DNA from: Polaromonas sp. CG_9.7
Lineage (GTDB): Bacteria > Pseudomonadota > Gammaproteobacteria > Burkholderiales > Burkholderiaceae_C
DNA length: 64,000 nt
Direction of reading: 5' to 3'
Assembly: GCF_015752205.1 (NCBI RefSeq)
Contig: NZ_JADOVG010000014.1
Span: 48,036-112,035, forward strand
Under the pieces are notes generated by a model. It did not search any database and was not told where the DNA came from. It worked only from the letters and a program-made list of their open reading frames with translations. A program made the translations under genes and the position numbers. Every line of letters begins with the position of its first letter. Within the stretch, counting starts at the first letter, position 1. Positions 44,845 to 53,407 of this stretch are shown here, one piece after another.

Positions 44845-46287
44845 ATGGATTCCCACACATTTTTCTGGCATGACTACGAAACTTTCGGCCTGAATCCCCG
44901 GCGCGATCGGCCAGCACAGTTTGCCGGTATTCGCACCGATGCCGAACTCAACGAGATCGGCGAGCCGTTGATGATTTACTGCCAGCCGGCCAACGACTAC
45001 CTGCCTGACCCGACGTCGTGCATGCTGACCGGCATCACACCACAGCATTGTCTGGTGCAGGGTGTGCCGGAGCATGCGTTCGCAGCGCAGATTGAGCAAG
45101 TGCTGGCGCTGCCCGGCACGATCGGCGTGGGCTACAACACCATTCGCTTTGACGATGAGGTGACGCGGTTCATGTTCTGGCGAAACCTGATCGAGCCCTA
45201 CGGCCGTGAATGGCAAAACGACTGTGGCCGCTGGGACCTGCTCGATGTGGTGCGCATGGCCTATGCGCTTCGGCCTGACGGAATTAAATGGCCGCTGAAA
45301 GAAGATGGCAAGCCCAGCTTTAAGCTCGGAGATCTGGCGCGCGCCAATGGCTTGATGCATGAAACTGCGCACGATGCGCTGTCGGATGTGCGCGCCACGA
45401 TTGCACTGGCCCGGTTGATCCGCTCGGCGCAACCCAAGCTGTTCGACTTTTGCCTGGGGCTGCACAAGAAGACCCGCGTGCTTTCTGAACTGGGTCTGCC
45501 GGCAACGTCACAGCTGTCCAAGCCTTTTTTGCATGTCTCGGGCATGTTTTCGCCTGAGCGCGGTTGTCTGGCGATCATGTTTCCGCTGGCTGCCCATCTG
45601 GCGAATAAAAATGAAGTGCTGGCCTGGGACCTGGCGCATGACCCGAGCGAATTGATGTTGCTCGACGTGGCCACTTTACGCTTGCGGCTGTTCAGTAAAT
45701 CGGCTGAATTGCCCGAGGGCGTGGCGCGCCTGCCGATCAAGTCAGTGCACCTGAACAAGTCGCCCATGGTCGTACGTAATCTACAGACATTAACCCCAGC
45801 GATGGCCGCGCGTTGGGGCATTGACAAGGATCTGGCGCTGCGCCATGCCGAAATTGCCGCTGGTCTGCCCGATATGAGCGCGCTGTGGTCAGAGGTTTTC
45901 CAGCGTTCGGCGCAAGACATGCCGGACGTGGATGAAGACCTGTATGGCGGCTTCATTGGCAACGATGACCGCCGCAGGCTGAACCAACTGCGCGCGATGT
46001 CGGCTGATGAATTGGCGCACAGCCGCATGGGGTTTGACGACGAGCGTTTGCCCGAACTGGTGTTTCGCTACCGCGCCCGCAATTTTCCGCAAAGCCTCAA
46101 TCCGCAAGATGCAGCCCGTTGGGACGCGCATCGGGCCGCATGGCTGCTCGAAGGCGAGGGTGGAGCGCGCAATGTCGATGCGCTGTTTGAAGCCATTGAC
46201 ACCTTGACAGAAACCGCGGACGAGCGGGGCGAGGCCATTCTGGGTGCCTTGTGTGAGTACGCAGAGTCCATTGCGCCAGAGCTTTAG
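44845..46287 (+). CDS. sbcB: Exonuclease I
   Basis: A 3'-5' single-strand DNA exonuclease of the DEDD family, 480 residues as expected. HDYETFGLNP carries the first Asp and Glu, GVGYNTIRFDDEV the second Asp region, and HDALSDVRATIALARLI the His and last Asp. SH3-like and C-terminal regions follow (VHLNKSPMVVRNLQTLT). It is involved in mismatch repair and in trimming recombination ends. The gene stands alone, flanked on both sides by interspersed repeat copies. Confidence 0.95.
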   Translation: MDSHTFFWHDYETFGLNPRRDRPAQFAGIRTDAELNEIGEPLMIYCQPANDYLPDPTSCMLTGITPQHCLVQGVPEHAFAAQIEQVLALPGTIGVGYNTIRFDDEVTRFMFWRNLIEPYGREWQNDCGRWDLLDVVRMAYALRPDGIKWPLKEDGKPSFKLGDLARANGLMHETAHDALSDVRATIALARLIRSAQPKLFDFCLGLHKKTRVLSELGLPATSQLSKPFLHVSGMFSPERGCLAIMFPLAAHLANKNEVLAWDLAHDPSELMLLDVATLRLRLFSKSAELPEGVARLPIKSVHLNKSPMVVRNLQTLTPAMAARWGIDKDLALRHAEIAAGLPDMSALWSEVFQRSAQDMPDVDEDLYGGFIGNDDRRRLNQLRAMSADELAHSRMGFDDERLPELVFRYRARNFPQSLNPQDAARWDAHRAAWLLEGEGGARNVDALFEAIDTLTETADERGEAILGALCEYAESIAPEL

Positions 46288-46297
46288 AAAACTCATA

Positions 46298-46362
46298 TTT
46301 GCTATTGAATAAATAGCTGGATATGCCCGTGGGATAAGCGCAATTGACCTGAAAGGCTTAAG
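46298..46362 (+). repeat. Interspersed repeat, intergenic
   Basis: TTGCTATTGAATAAATAGCT followed by GGATATGCCCGTGGGATAAG and CGCAATTGACCTGAAAGG. It lies between the convergent sbcB and GST genes. Confidence 0.65.
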
Positions 46363-47101
46363 AATAAAGCTTCTGTTCAGCCACTAAGCCGAACGCAATG
46401 CCCGTTTCGCCTGGCTGCCATGGCGGATACTTTTCCATGACCTGCTGGAACAGCGGTCCGGTCTGCCAGTCAAGCAGCCATGCCTTCAGGTGCGGCCAAG
46501 GCCGGGCATCAAACCAGGCTGGGTCGGTGTGCGCAAACTGTCGGACAAAGGGCAGGATGGCCATGTCGGCCAGGCTTGGTGCTTCGCCAAACAACCAGGC
46601 GTGGCAGCCAAAAACGCTTAAACGGCTTTGTAGCGTCATGAGCCAACGCTCTGCGTTCAGTCGGTTCGACTGGGCAAAGAATTGCTCGTCACCAGCATGC
46701 TCGTGCCTGTAACGGTTCGGGTACTTGTAGCGGTCCAGGTGTTGCTTGAACTCTCCGTCGTTGTCAGCGATCAGCGCGCGCATGGCGTTCAGCGTATCGC
46801 CATCTGACGCGAGCCAGTTGTGCGGGTCATGTTGTGTCAGCGCCCAGTGCATGATGTCCAGGCTCTGCTCGATCACCTGGCCGCCGGGCAGCACCAGCAC
46901 GGGAACCGTGGCCTTGGGAGACGCTGCCAGCAGGTCGGCGGGTTTGTTGCGCAACACGACCTCACGCAATTCGCAGCGCACACCACTGGTTGCGATGGCC
47001 AGCCGCGCCCGCATTGCATACGGGCATCGGCGAAAGGAATAAAGCACAGGCAGGGGCTGAGTACGTTCGGCAAAAGCCGCCAGGGCCGAAATTGGGGTCA
47101 T
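46358..47101 (-). CDS. Glutathione S-transferase
   Basis: A 247-residue GST. The N-domain reads PVLYSFRRCPYAMRARLAIATSGV, a CPYA-type active site in which the Cys (near residue 28) replaces the usual Tyr/Ser, typical of omega- or glutaredoxin-like GSTs. SPKATVPVLVLPGGQVIEQSLDIMHWA carries the cis-Pro and the Ser contact. The C-domain contains APSLADMAILPFVRQFAHTD. It likely acts as a deglutathionylase or thiol transferase. Start MTPISAL at 47101 lies one base after the trhO stop codon, so it is translationally linked to that gene. Confidence 0.87.
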   Translation of the reverse strand: MTPISALAAFAERTQPLPVLYSFRRCPYAMRARLAIATSGVRCELREVVLRNKPADLLAASPKATVPVLVLPGGQVIEQSLDIMHWALTQHDPHNWLASDGDTLNAMRALIADNDGEFKQHLDRYKYPNRYRHEHAGDEQFFAQSNRLNAERWLMTLQSRLSVFGCHAWLFGEAPSLADMAILPFVRQFAHTDPAWFDARPWPHLKAWLLDWQTGPLFQQVMEKYPPWQPGETGIAFGLVAEQKLYS

Positions 47102-47102
47102 G

Positions 47103-48059
47103 TCAGTCGCTGCCCGGTTGCCGCACACCTATGTGCGCTTGATGGCGCTTGGCCGCCAGACCGACCTGGCGCTGGCGTTCACGGTAGCCATGTTTTTGCA
47201 CGTCGGTGGTGCTGTCGTGGCAGTGTGCGCAGCTCACGCCGAGTTCATACAACGGTGATTGACGGTCTGTGGCGCTCAACGGGTCGCGGCAGGACCGGCA
47301 CAGCGTGAAGTCGCCCGGCTGAAGTCCATGGCCGACCGAGACCCGCTCGTCAAACACAAAGCATTCGCCCTGCCAGCGGCTGTTTGCCTCGGGCATGGTT
47401 TCAAGGTATTTGAGAATGCCGCCTTCAAGGTGGTAGACCTCTTCGAAACCCTGTGCCCGCATGAAGGCGGTGGATTTTTCGCAGCGGATGCCTCCGGTGC
47501 AGAACATCGCGACGCGTGGCTTCTTGCCATCCACCGGCGCCAGCGCGCCGCCTTCGGCCATTTGCTTTTCGACCCACGCGGGCAACTCGGAAAAGCTGTG
47601 GGTAGCCGGATTGATCGCATTCTGGAAGGTACCGATGGCCACCTCATAGTCATTACGGGTATCGACCAGCACCAGCGCCGGGTCGGCCAGCAACTTGTCC
47701 CAGTCCTGCGGCTTGACGTACTGGCCGGCCATCAACGCCGGATTCACGTCGGGGACACCCAACGTGACGATCTCCTTTTTCAGCCGTACTTTCATGCGAT
47801 AGAACGGCATCTGCGCGGCATGCGCTTCTTTGTGCTCCAGCTTGGCCAGGCGCGGGTCGCTGCGCAGAAAGCCCAGCACCGCTTGCACGCCTTCAGGCGT
47901 TCCGGCAATCGTGCCGTTGATGCCTTCGGATGCCAGCAGGAATGTGCCCTTGACGCCGTGCGACTCGCAGCAGTCCAGCAACGGTGCCTGCAGCGCAGCA
48001 AAATCGGGCATTTCAACAAATTTATACAGTGCGGCGGTCAGGAAGTCGGGCGAGGTCAT
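47103..48059 (-). CDS. trhO: tRNA uridine(34) hydroxylase TrhO (rhodanese-domain protein)
   Basis: A 318-residue member of the YceA/UPF0176 family. TrhO makes 5-hydroxyuridine at tRNA position 34 using oxygen. An N-terminal ferredoxin-like domain carries LLASEGINGTIAGTPEGVQAV; the rhodanese domain has LVDTRNDYEVAIGTF and the reactive cysteine in MFCTGGIRCEKSTAFM, then EVYHLEGGILKYLE. The C-terminal segment with FVFDERVSVGH and the paired Cys (CRSC, CAHC) is a small metal-site-like extension. It is upstream of the GST in the same direction. Confidence 0.92.
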   Translation of the reverse strand: MTSPDFLTAALYKFVEMPDFAALQAPLLDCCESHGVKGTFLLASEGINGTIAGTPEGVQAVLGFLRSDPRLAKLEHKEAHAAQMPFYRMKVRLKKEIVTLGVPDVNPALMAGQYVKPQDWDKLLADPALVLVDTRNDYEVAIGTFQNAINPATHSFSELPAWVEKQMAEGGALAPVDGKKPRVAMFCTGGIRCEKSTAFMRAQGFEEVYHLEGGILKYLETMPEANSRWQGECFVFDERVSVGHGLQPGDFTLCRSCRDPLSATDRQSPLYELGVSCAHCHDSTTDVQKHGYRERQRQVGLAAKRHQAHIGVRQPGSD

Positions 48060-48295
48060 AGAAAAAATCCAGGCAGAAAAAAGAGTTGAGCGCTGTCGTG
48101 CTGCGATGGGCTAATTATCCCGCCACCCGGTTTTTTTATCGCCGTGCCTTGTATCTGGGGAAAAGTGCTTACAAAAAATTATGCTGCATTGCAGCAAAAT
48201 ACAGCCAGCGGTTGAGCAATCAGGAGCCGGCGCATGGCGTTAACGAGATCGACCCCATTTCAGACCTTTTGACAGTTCACAAAGCCAAAATTTCC

Positions 48296-49519
48296 ATGAC
48301 AAAAAGTCTGACCAGCCTCTGGCTCAAGAATCTGCGCCGTGTTGGCAAGGCCCAGCAGGCACAGGGTCGTCAACTCTTCAAAAGCCTGTTGACGACAGCG
48401 GCCCGGGCACCGCAGGTCAAAATGACAAAACCTGCCAATGTGGCCAAGGCTGTTCGACCCGCCACCCTGAAAATCGTCAAGGCGCTGAAGCCGGTAAAAC
48501 CCCCGGTGGTAAAAACTGCAAAGCCACGCCGTAGGGCGGCTGCTGTGCCAGCCCAGCCCGCAGTCGCGCTCCTGCCGGCACTGCCCGGAAGCTGGAAGAA
48601 AGCATTTTTCAGCTTGCCGGGTACAGGGCTGGCGCCAGCGCGCAGGATGATGTACTGGCTTTACCTGCCGTCAGGCGTTGCCAATGCGCCGCTTCCACTG
48701 GTCGTGATGTTGCACGGATGCAAGCAAACCGCGACCGATTTCGCCGCTTCCACCCGCATGAACCAGCTGGCCGAGCGCAAGGGCTTCGCAGTGCTGTATC
48801 CGCAGCAGTCGGCGGCCGCTGACGCGAACCGTTGCTGGCACTGGTACCGGCGCGCCACCCAGCAAGGCCATGGCGATGTCGCGCTGATTGCTGAAATGAT
48901 CAAGCAGGTACGCGCCCGGCATCAACTCGACACCAAGCGAACCTATGCGGCGGGCCTGTCTGCCGGGGCTGGCCTGGCGACCATTTTGGCCTTGCGCCAT
49001 CCGCAATTGATTGCCGCGGCTGGCCTGCATTCGGCGCCGGTCTATGGCACCAGTGACTCGCCGATAAGCGGCTTCCAGGCGATGCAGCAGGGCGCTGGCG
49101 TGCACCACCGGGATGCGGTGAGCGAGTTCAGTGACAGCAAGCTGCATTTTCCTGGCATGCCGGTCATGCTGATCCAGGGCAAAAGCGATTCGGTGGTGCG
49201 CCGCGTCAATGTGGACAACTTGAGCGCGCAATTTTCAATCGTTGACGCGCCCTGGATCACCAGCGCCCAGCCCGTGGTGCGCAGCTACGCCGGGCGCAGC
49301 AGCGGCCGAAGTCCGCGCCATGCGTACAAGACGACAACCTATTACGCTGGCCGAAAGCCGATGCTGGTCAAGTGCGAGATTGACGGGCTGGGCCACGCAT
49401 GGAGCGGCGGCGAAGGCAGCCTGGACTACAGCGCGCCTGAAGGACCGGACGCCACCTTGCTGCTGTGGACGTTTTTCTCGGGCCAGCAACGCCAGCAATC
49501 AGTGCCTGTGGTGATGTGA
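48296..49519 (+). CDS. PHB depolymerase family esterase
   Basis: A 407-residue alpha/beta hydrolase of the PhaZ-like group. The oxyanion region is PLVVMLHGCKQTATDFAAST, the nucleophile box AAGLSAGAGLATILA with Ser, and the His in EIDGLGHAWSGG; the core is about 260 residues. Ahead of it is a basic Lys/Pro/Ala-rich segment (KALKPVKPPVVKTAKPRRRA), unlike a signal peptide, so the enzyme is probably intracellular. The N-terminal SLWLKNLRRVGKAQQAQGR resembles a phasin-like helix that could bind granules. The start ATG 48296 is the first with a Met-Thr-Lys context; the frame runs on upstream. Confidence 0.85.
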   Translation: MTKSLTSLWLKNLRRVGKAQQAQGRQLFKSLLTTAARAPQVKMTKPANVAKAVRPATLKIVKALKPVKPPVVKTAKPRRRAAAVPAQPAVALLPALPGSWKKAFFSLPGTGLAPARRMMYWLYLPSGVANAPLPLVVMLHGCKQTATDFAASTRMNQLAERKGFAVLYPQQSAAADANRCWHWYRRATQQGHGDVALIAEMIKQVRARHQLDTKRTYAAGLSAGAGLATILALRHPQLIAAAGLHSAPVYGTSDSPISGFQAMQQGAGVHHRDAVSEFSDSKLHFPGMPVMLIQGKSDSVVRRVNVDNLSAQFSIVDAPWITSAQPVVRSYAGRSSGRSPRHAYKTTTYYAGRKPMLVKCEIDGLGHAWSGGEGSLDYSAPEGPDATLLLWTFFSGQQRQQSVPVVM

Positions 49520-49569
49520 GCGTGCCGGCCTGACGACATTGCCTTTTTCAAGCCGAAAATGGCTCTTGC

Positions 49570-49610
49570 GCAATATAGACGGACATTTATTGCTATTATT
49601 TTTGTCTATT
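49570..49610 (-). repeat. Possible partial interspersed repeat
   Basis: ATTGCTATTATTTTTGTCTA resembles the AT-rich end of the element in reverse. The TAGCTGCT core is missing, so it may be a fragment. Confidence 0.3.
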
Positions 49611-49623
49611 GAGACACACAGGG

Positions 49624-50151
49624 CTATTTATGTTCCTCGGGTATTCTTTGCCTGACGGCATTCCAGAGACGAACCAGCGCGCCTTTTGTCATATGCCTCA
49701 TGCGCCTTCCCAAACGCCAGGGCCACGAAACGCGGACCTGCCGCAGCATCCGGTCTTTCCATGCCTTCCACGGTGGGTACACACGCGAGAACCAGCCCAT
49801 TTGCATGAGGGCCGGCTCAGTCAACTGGAACAGGCGCGCAGCCAATGCGGTGCCTGCGACTTTTGCCGATACCACCAGGCCGAGGCCCACGCCAATGTGA
49901 CCCTTGCCCAACAGGAACAGCGCCAGCAGCTTGACGGGAATGAGCAGCAGCACCGGAACGCAAAACGCCAACAGGGCTGCCCAGGGCGGCAAACGAATGA
50001 TCAGCCGCTCGATCTGCCGCCACACTGGCAGCCGGCCCAGCGCCGCGAAGCCTGCCGCCAGCGGTTCCCAGCCCCATTCCTCGAACAGCAGGAACACCGC
50101 CAAGGGTGCAAACAGGATGCCTTTGAAAATCCGTTGGAGGAGGGCGATCAA
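49624..50151 (-). CDS. Membrane protein of unknown function
   Basis: A 175-residue protein with two clear hydrophobic helices (about residues 8-24 and 56-83: LPPWAALLAFCVPVLLLIPVKLLALFLL) and a third weaker segment (GVGLGLVVSAKVAGTALA). The C-terminal third is basic and Trp/Arg-rich (WRLGRRMRHMTKG) and should lie in the cytoplasm. The start is TTG at 50151; no good ATG exists nearby. No recognisable domain. It follows a LapA-type gene by 32 bases and probably shares its transcript. Confidence 0.65.
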   Translation of the reverse strand: MIALLQRIFKGILFAPLAVFLLFEEWGWEPLAAGFAALGRLPVWRQIERLIIRLPPWAALLAFCVPVLLLIPVKLLALFLLGKGHIGVGLGLVVSAKVAGTALAARLFQLTEPALMQMGWFSRVYPPWKAWKDRMLRQVRVSWPWRLGRRMRHMTKGALVRLWNAVRQRIPEEHK

Positions 50152-50183
50152 GTTACTTCAGCCATGTCTTGCATGGCCGAAGC

Positions 50184-50699
50184 TTATCTGAAGGTGGTGC
50201 TGTTGTCGTGCGGCAGATTGATGGTTGAAGCGCGCTGCCCCAGGCGTTGTTCCAGTTCGCCCATGTAGGCGGCCAAGGTGTTGTCCATCTGTTCCATGCG
50301 GGCCAGCAAGACTTGTTGCTGCTGGGCAAAACGGTCGGCCATGACGGTTCCCAAAGCCGTTTCGCGATGTTGCTCTGTCAGCGCCTGCGCTTCAAGATAG
50401 GAGCGCAATTCCGTGAAGCGGGAGGCTTCGGCCTTGTCGGCAAGTTCGCGCTGGGCATTGAGTTCTCGGGTATGCGTGCGTCCTTCAAGCACATGCCGGC
50501 TTTGCATGTAGATGGTGCTGCCCAGGAAAATGATAAGGGTCGCGAGCAACAGACCCAGCATCACCAGTCCGAGTGGCACATTGATGGTCGTAAAGCCCAG
50601 GCTCAAGGGGTTGGGCTGGGTAAAGACATCGATGTTCAAGGCCACGAAGCCGGCCAGCATCAGGATGGCAACGATCAAAAGAATGGTGCGAAAACGCAT
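50184..50699 (-). CDS. LapA-domain (DUF1049-like) membrane protein
   Basis: A 171-residue protein with two N-terminal helices (TILLIVAILMLAGFVALNI and INVPLGLVMLGLLLATLIIFLGSTIY), the layout of LapA-domain proteins, followed by a Gln/Glu/Arg-rich coiled coil of about 110 residues (ARMEQMDNTLAAYMGELEQRL). LapA-like proteins are linked to lipopolysaccharide assembly in E. coli. The start ATG 50699 has GGGAG upstream. It diverges from tex. Confidence 0.75.
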   Translation of the reverse strand: MRFRTILLIVAILMLAGFVALNIDVFTQPNPLSLGFTTINVPLGLVMLGLLLATLIIFLGSTIYMQSRHVLEGRTHTRELNAQRELADKAEASRFTELRSYLEAQALTEQHRETALGTVMADRFAQQQQVLLARMEQMDNTLAAYMGELEQRLGQRASTINLPHDNSTTFR

Positions 50700-50857
50700 G
50701 GATAACTCCCTTTTTAATTGGTATGGATGGCGCAGGCGCAAAGCGGAATTATCGGCGCACAACCTGTTTTTGACTGTGGGACAATTCCGCCCTTTGGCGT
50801 CAGTAGGCACAGGAACGGCTGCTGGCGGCAGCCCGAAAAATCTCAACAAGAGACCAC

Positions 50858-53242
50858 ATGCAGAAAATCATTCGCCAGATTGCAGCCGAAATCAGGGTCC
50901 ATGAACACCAGATCAAGACCGCCGTGGAACTGCTCGACGGCGGCGCCACGGTGCCCTTTATTGCGCGCTACCGCAAGGAAGCCACCGGGGGGCTGGACGA
51001 CATTCAGCTGCGCGAACTCGAACAACGGCTGTCCTATTTGCGTGAACTCGAAGACCGGCGTGAAACGGTATTGAGAAATATTGACGAGCAGGGCAAACTG
51101 ACACCCGCGTTGCGCATGCTGGTCGAGGCGGCAGCCGCCAAGCAGGATCTGGAAGACCTCTACCTGCCCTACAAGACCAAGCGCCGCACGAAGGGCCAGA
51201 TGGCGCGTGAAGCCGGGATTGAACCGCTGGCTGACGGGCTGTTCTCCAATCCGTCGCTCCATCCCCTGGAAGAAGCGCAGGCTTTCGTCAAGGCAGAAAA
51301 AAATGAAAGTGGCGACGACTTCACCACCGTGCAAGCGGTGCTCGACGGTGTGCGCGACATTTTGAGCGAGCGCTGGGCAGAAGACGCGCTGCTGGTCCAA
51401 TCGCTGCGCCAGTGGCTCTGGAGCGAAGGCCTGTTGTCGTCCAAGCTGGTCAGCGGCAAGGATGAACACCAGGCCGACACGGCCAAGTTTCGCGATTACT
51501 TTGACTACGACGAGCCGATCGGCCGCGTGCCCTCGCACCGTGCGCTGGCCGTGTTTCGCGGCCGGGGGCTGGAAATCCTGGATGCCAAGCTGGTGCTGCC
51601 GGTGCCACCCGAAGCCGGCAAGCCGAGCATTGCCGAAGGCAAGATTGCCCTGCACCTGGGCTGGAGCCACAAGGCGCGGCCGGCCGATGACCTGCTGCGC
51701 AAGTGCGTTGCCTGGACTTGGCGCGTCAAGCTCAGTTTGTCGCTGGAGCGCGACCTGTTCACCCGCCTGCGTGAAGACGCCGAGAAGGTCGCCATCAAGG
51801 TGTTTGCCGACAACCTGCGCGATTTGCTGCTGGCCGCACCCGCCGGACCGCGCGTCGTGATGGGGCTGGACCCGGGCATTCGCACTGGTGTGAAGGTGGC
51901 GGTGGTCGACATGACCGGCAAGCTGGTCGAAACCGCCACGGTGTTTCCGCATGAGCCGCGCAAGGACTGGGACGGCTCGCTGCATACGCTGGCGAAGCTG
52001 TGCGAAAAGCACGGCGTTAACGTGATTGCCATTGGCAACGGCACGGCCAGCCGTGAAACCGACAAGCTGGCTGGTGATTTGATGAAAATTATGGAAAAAC
52101 AGGCGTCAGCGCACGCTGGGCAAGCGCCAGCAGCTATCGAAAAAGTAGTGGTCAGCGAAGCAGGTGCATCGGTCTATTCAGCCAGCGAGTTTGCCAGCCA
52201 GGAAATGCCCGATGTCGATGTGAGTCTGCGTGGCGCGGCCAGTATTGCGCGGCGCCTGCAGGACCCGCTGGCCGAACTGGTGAAGATCGACCCAAAATCG
52301 ATTGGCGTCGGCCAGTACCAGCACGACGTGAACCAGAGCGACCTGGCGCGCAGCCTGAGCGCGGTGGTCGAGGACTGCGTGAACAGCGTCGGCGTGGACC
52401 TGAACACCGCCAGCGTGCCGCTGCTGGCGCGTGTGTCGGGGCTGAGTCAGACGGTGGCCAAGTCGGTGGTGCGCTGGCGCGATGCGAACGGCGCGTTTGC
52501 CAGCCGTGCCGACCTGCTCAAGGTGACGGGGCTGGGCGCCAAGACCTTTGAGCAAAGCGCGGGATTTTTGCGCTTGCGTGGCGGTACGAATCCGCTGGAC
52601 ATGACCGGCGTGCACCCTGAAACCTATTCGGTGGTCGAAACAATCATGGCGCACACCGGCAAGCCGGTAACCGAACTGATGGGCCGCGCCGAGATGCTCA
52701 AGACGCTGAAACCCGAGTTGTTTGCGAATGAAAAATTCGGCGTCATCACCGTTAAAGACATATTGGCCGAGCTTGAAAAGCCGGCTCGCGACCCGCGCCC
52801 GGACTTCAAGGTGGCGCGCTTTAACGACGGCGTGGAGGATATCAAGGACCTTCAGCCCGGCATGCTGCTGGAAGGCACAGTCAGCAACGTGGCAGCTTTC
52901 GGCGCATTCATCGACATTGGTGTGCACCAGGACGGTCTGGTGCATGTCAGCCAGCTGTCCAACAAGTTCGTGACCGACGCGCGCGAAGTCGTCAAGACTG
53001 GCGACATCGTCAAGGTGCGCGTCACCGAGGTCGACGTGGCGCGCAAGCGTATCGCCCTGACCATGAAGCTGGACGCTGCGCCAGCGCGCCGTGACGGCCC
53101 GCGCGACAACCGCTTTGAGGGCGCCAACCGTGACCAGCGCGGTGCGCAAAACCGGGGCGACGGGCGATCCGGCGTTTTGCAGCCCGTTTCGCCTTCTGCC
53201 ATGGCGTCGGCTTTCAGCAAGCTGGGCGGATTGAAAAAATAG
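50858..53242 (+). CDS. tex: Tex family transcription accessory protein with S1 domain
   Basis: Tex is a nucleic-acid-binding protein of 794 residues, a relative of Spt6. The N-domain starts MQKIIRQIAAEIRVHEHQIKTAVELLDGGATVPFIARYRKEATGGLDD. The YqgF-like core carries VMGLDPGIRTGVKVAVVD. Helix-hairpin-helix motifs follow (LLARVSGLSQTVAKSVVRWRD, LLKVTGLGAKTFEQSAGFLR), and the S1 RNA-binding domain is near 663-735 (GTVSNVAAFGAFIDIGVHQDGLVHVSQLSNKF). Residues about 411-431 (QASAHAGQAPAAIEK) are encoded by an interspersed repeat and lengthen a surface loop. The tail is Arg/Gly-rich, adding nucleic-acid contacts. Confidence 0.94.
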   Translation: MQKIIRQIAAEIRVHEHQIKTAVELLDGGATVPFIARYRKEATGGLDDIQLRELEQRLSYLRELEDRRETVLRNIDEQGKLTPALRMLVEAAAAKQDLEDLYLPYKTKRRTKGQMAREAGIEPLADGLFSNPSLHPLEEAQAFVKAEKNESGDDFTTVQAVLDGVRDILSERWAEDALLVQSLRQWLWSEGLLSSKLVSGKDEHQADTAKFRDYFDYDEPIGRVPSHRALAVFRGRGLEILDAKLVLPVPPEAGKPSIAEGKIALHLGWSHKARPADDLLRKCVAWTWRVKLSLSLERDLFTRLREDAEKVAIKVFADNLRDLLLAAPAGPRVVMGLDPGIRTGVKVAVVDMTGKLVETATVFPHEPRKDWDGSLHTLAKLCEKHGVNVIAIGNGTASRETDKLAGDLMKIMEKQASAHAGQAPAAIEKVVVSEAGASVYSASEFASQEMPDVDVSLRGAASIARRLQDPLAELVKIDPKSIGVGQYQHDVNQSDLARSLSAVVEDCVNSVGVDLNTASVPLLARVSGLSQTVAKSVVRWRDANGAFASRADLLKVTGLGAKTFEQSAGFLRLRGGTNPLDMTGVHPETYSVVETIMAHTGKPVTELMGRAEMLKTLKPELFANEKFGVITVKDILAELEKPARDPRPDFKVARFNDGVEDIKDLQPGMLLEGTVSNVAAFGAFIDIGVHQDGLVHVSQLSNKFVTDAREVVKTGDIVKVRVTEVDVARKRIALTMKLDAAPARRDGPRDNRFEGANRDQRGAQNRGDGRSGVLQPVSPSAMASAFSKLGGLKK
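52090..52152 (-). repeat. Interspersed TAGCTGCT-type repeat inside tex
   Basis: On the minus strand it reads CTACTTTTTCGATAGCTGCT then GGCGCTTGCCCAGCGTGCGC. It is nearly identical in its core to the intergenic copy at 27086-27130 and is read in frame by the tex gene. Confidence 0.7.
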
Positions 53243-53407
53243 TTGTCAGCGAGCTGGCAAGCATCGCCACCCCCGCGTTTCAGTGCTGTTTGCGCAGGGG
53301 TACTTTCACTTCAAGACGCGGAATGTGACTGCTACCATGGCCGCGCTGGCGCTGGCTTGCCATTGATTGAGCTGATCCAGCTTCCCGCATGGCTGCTTGA
53401 AGCCGTC

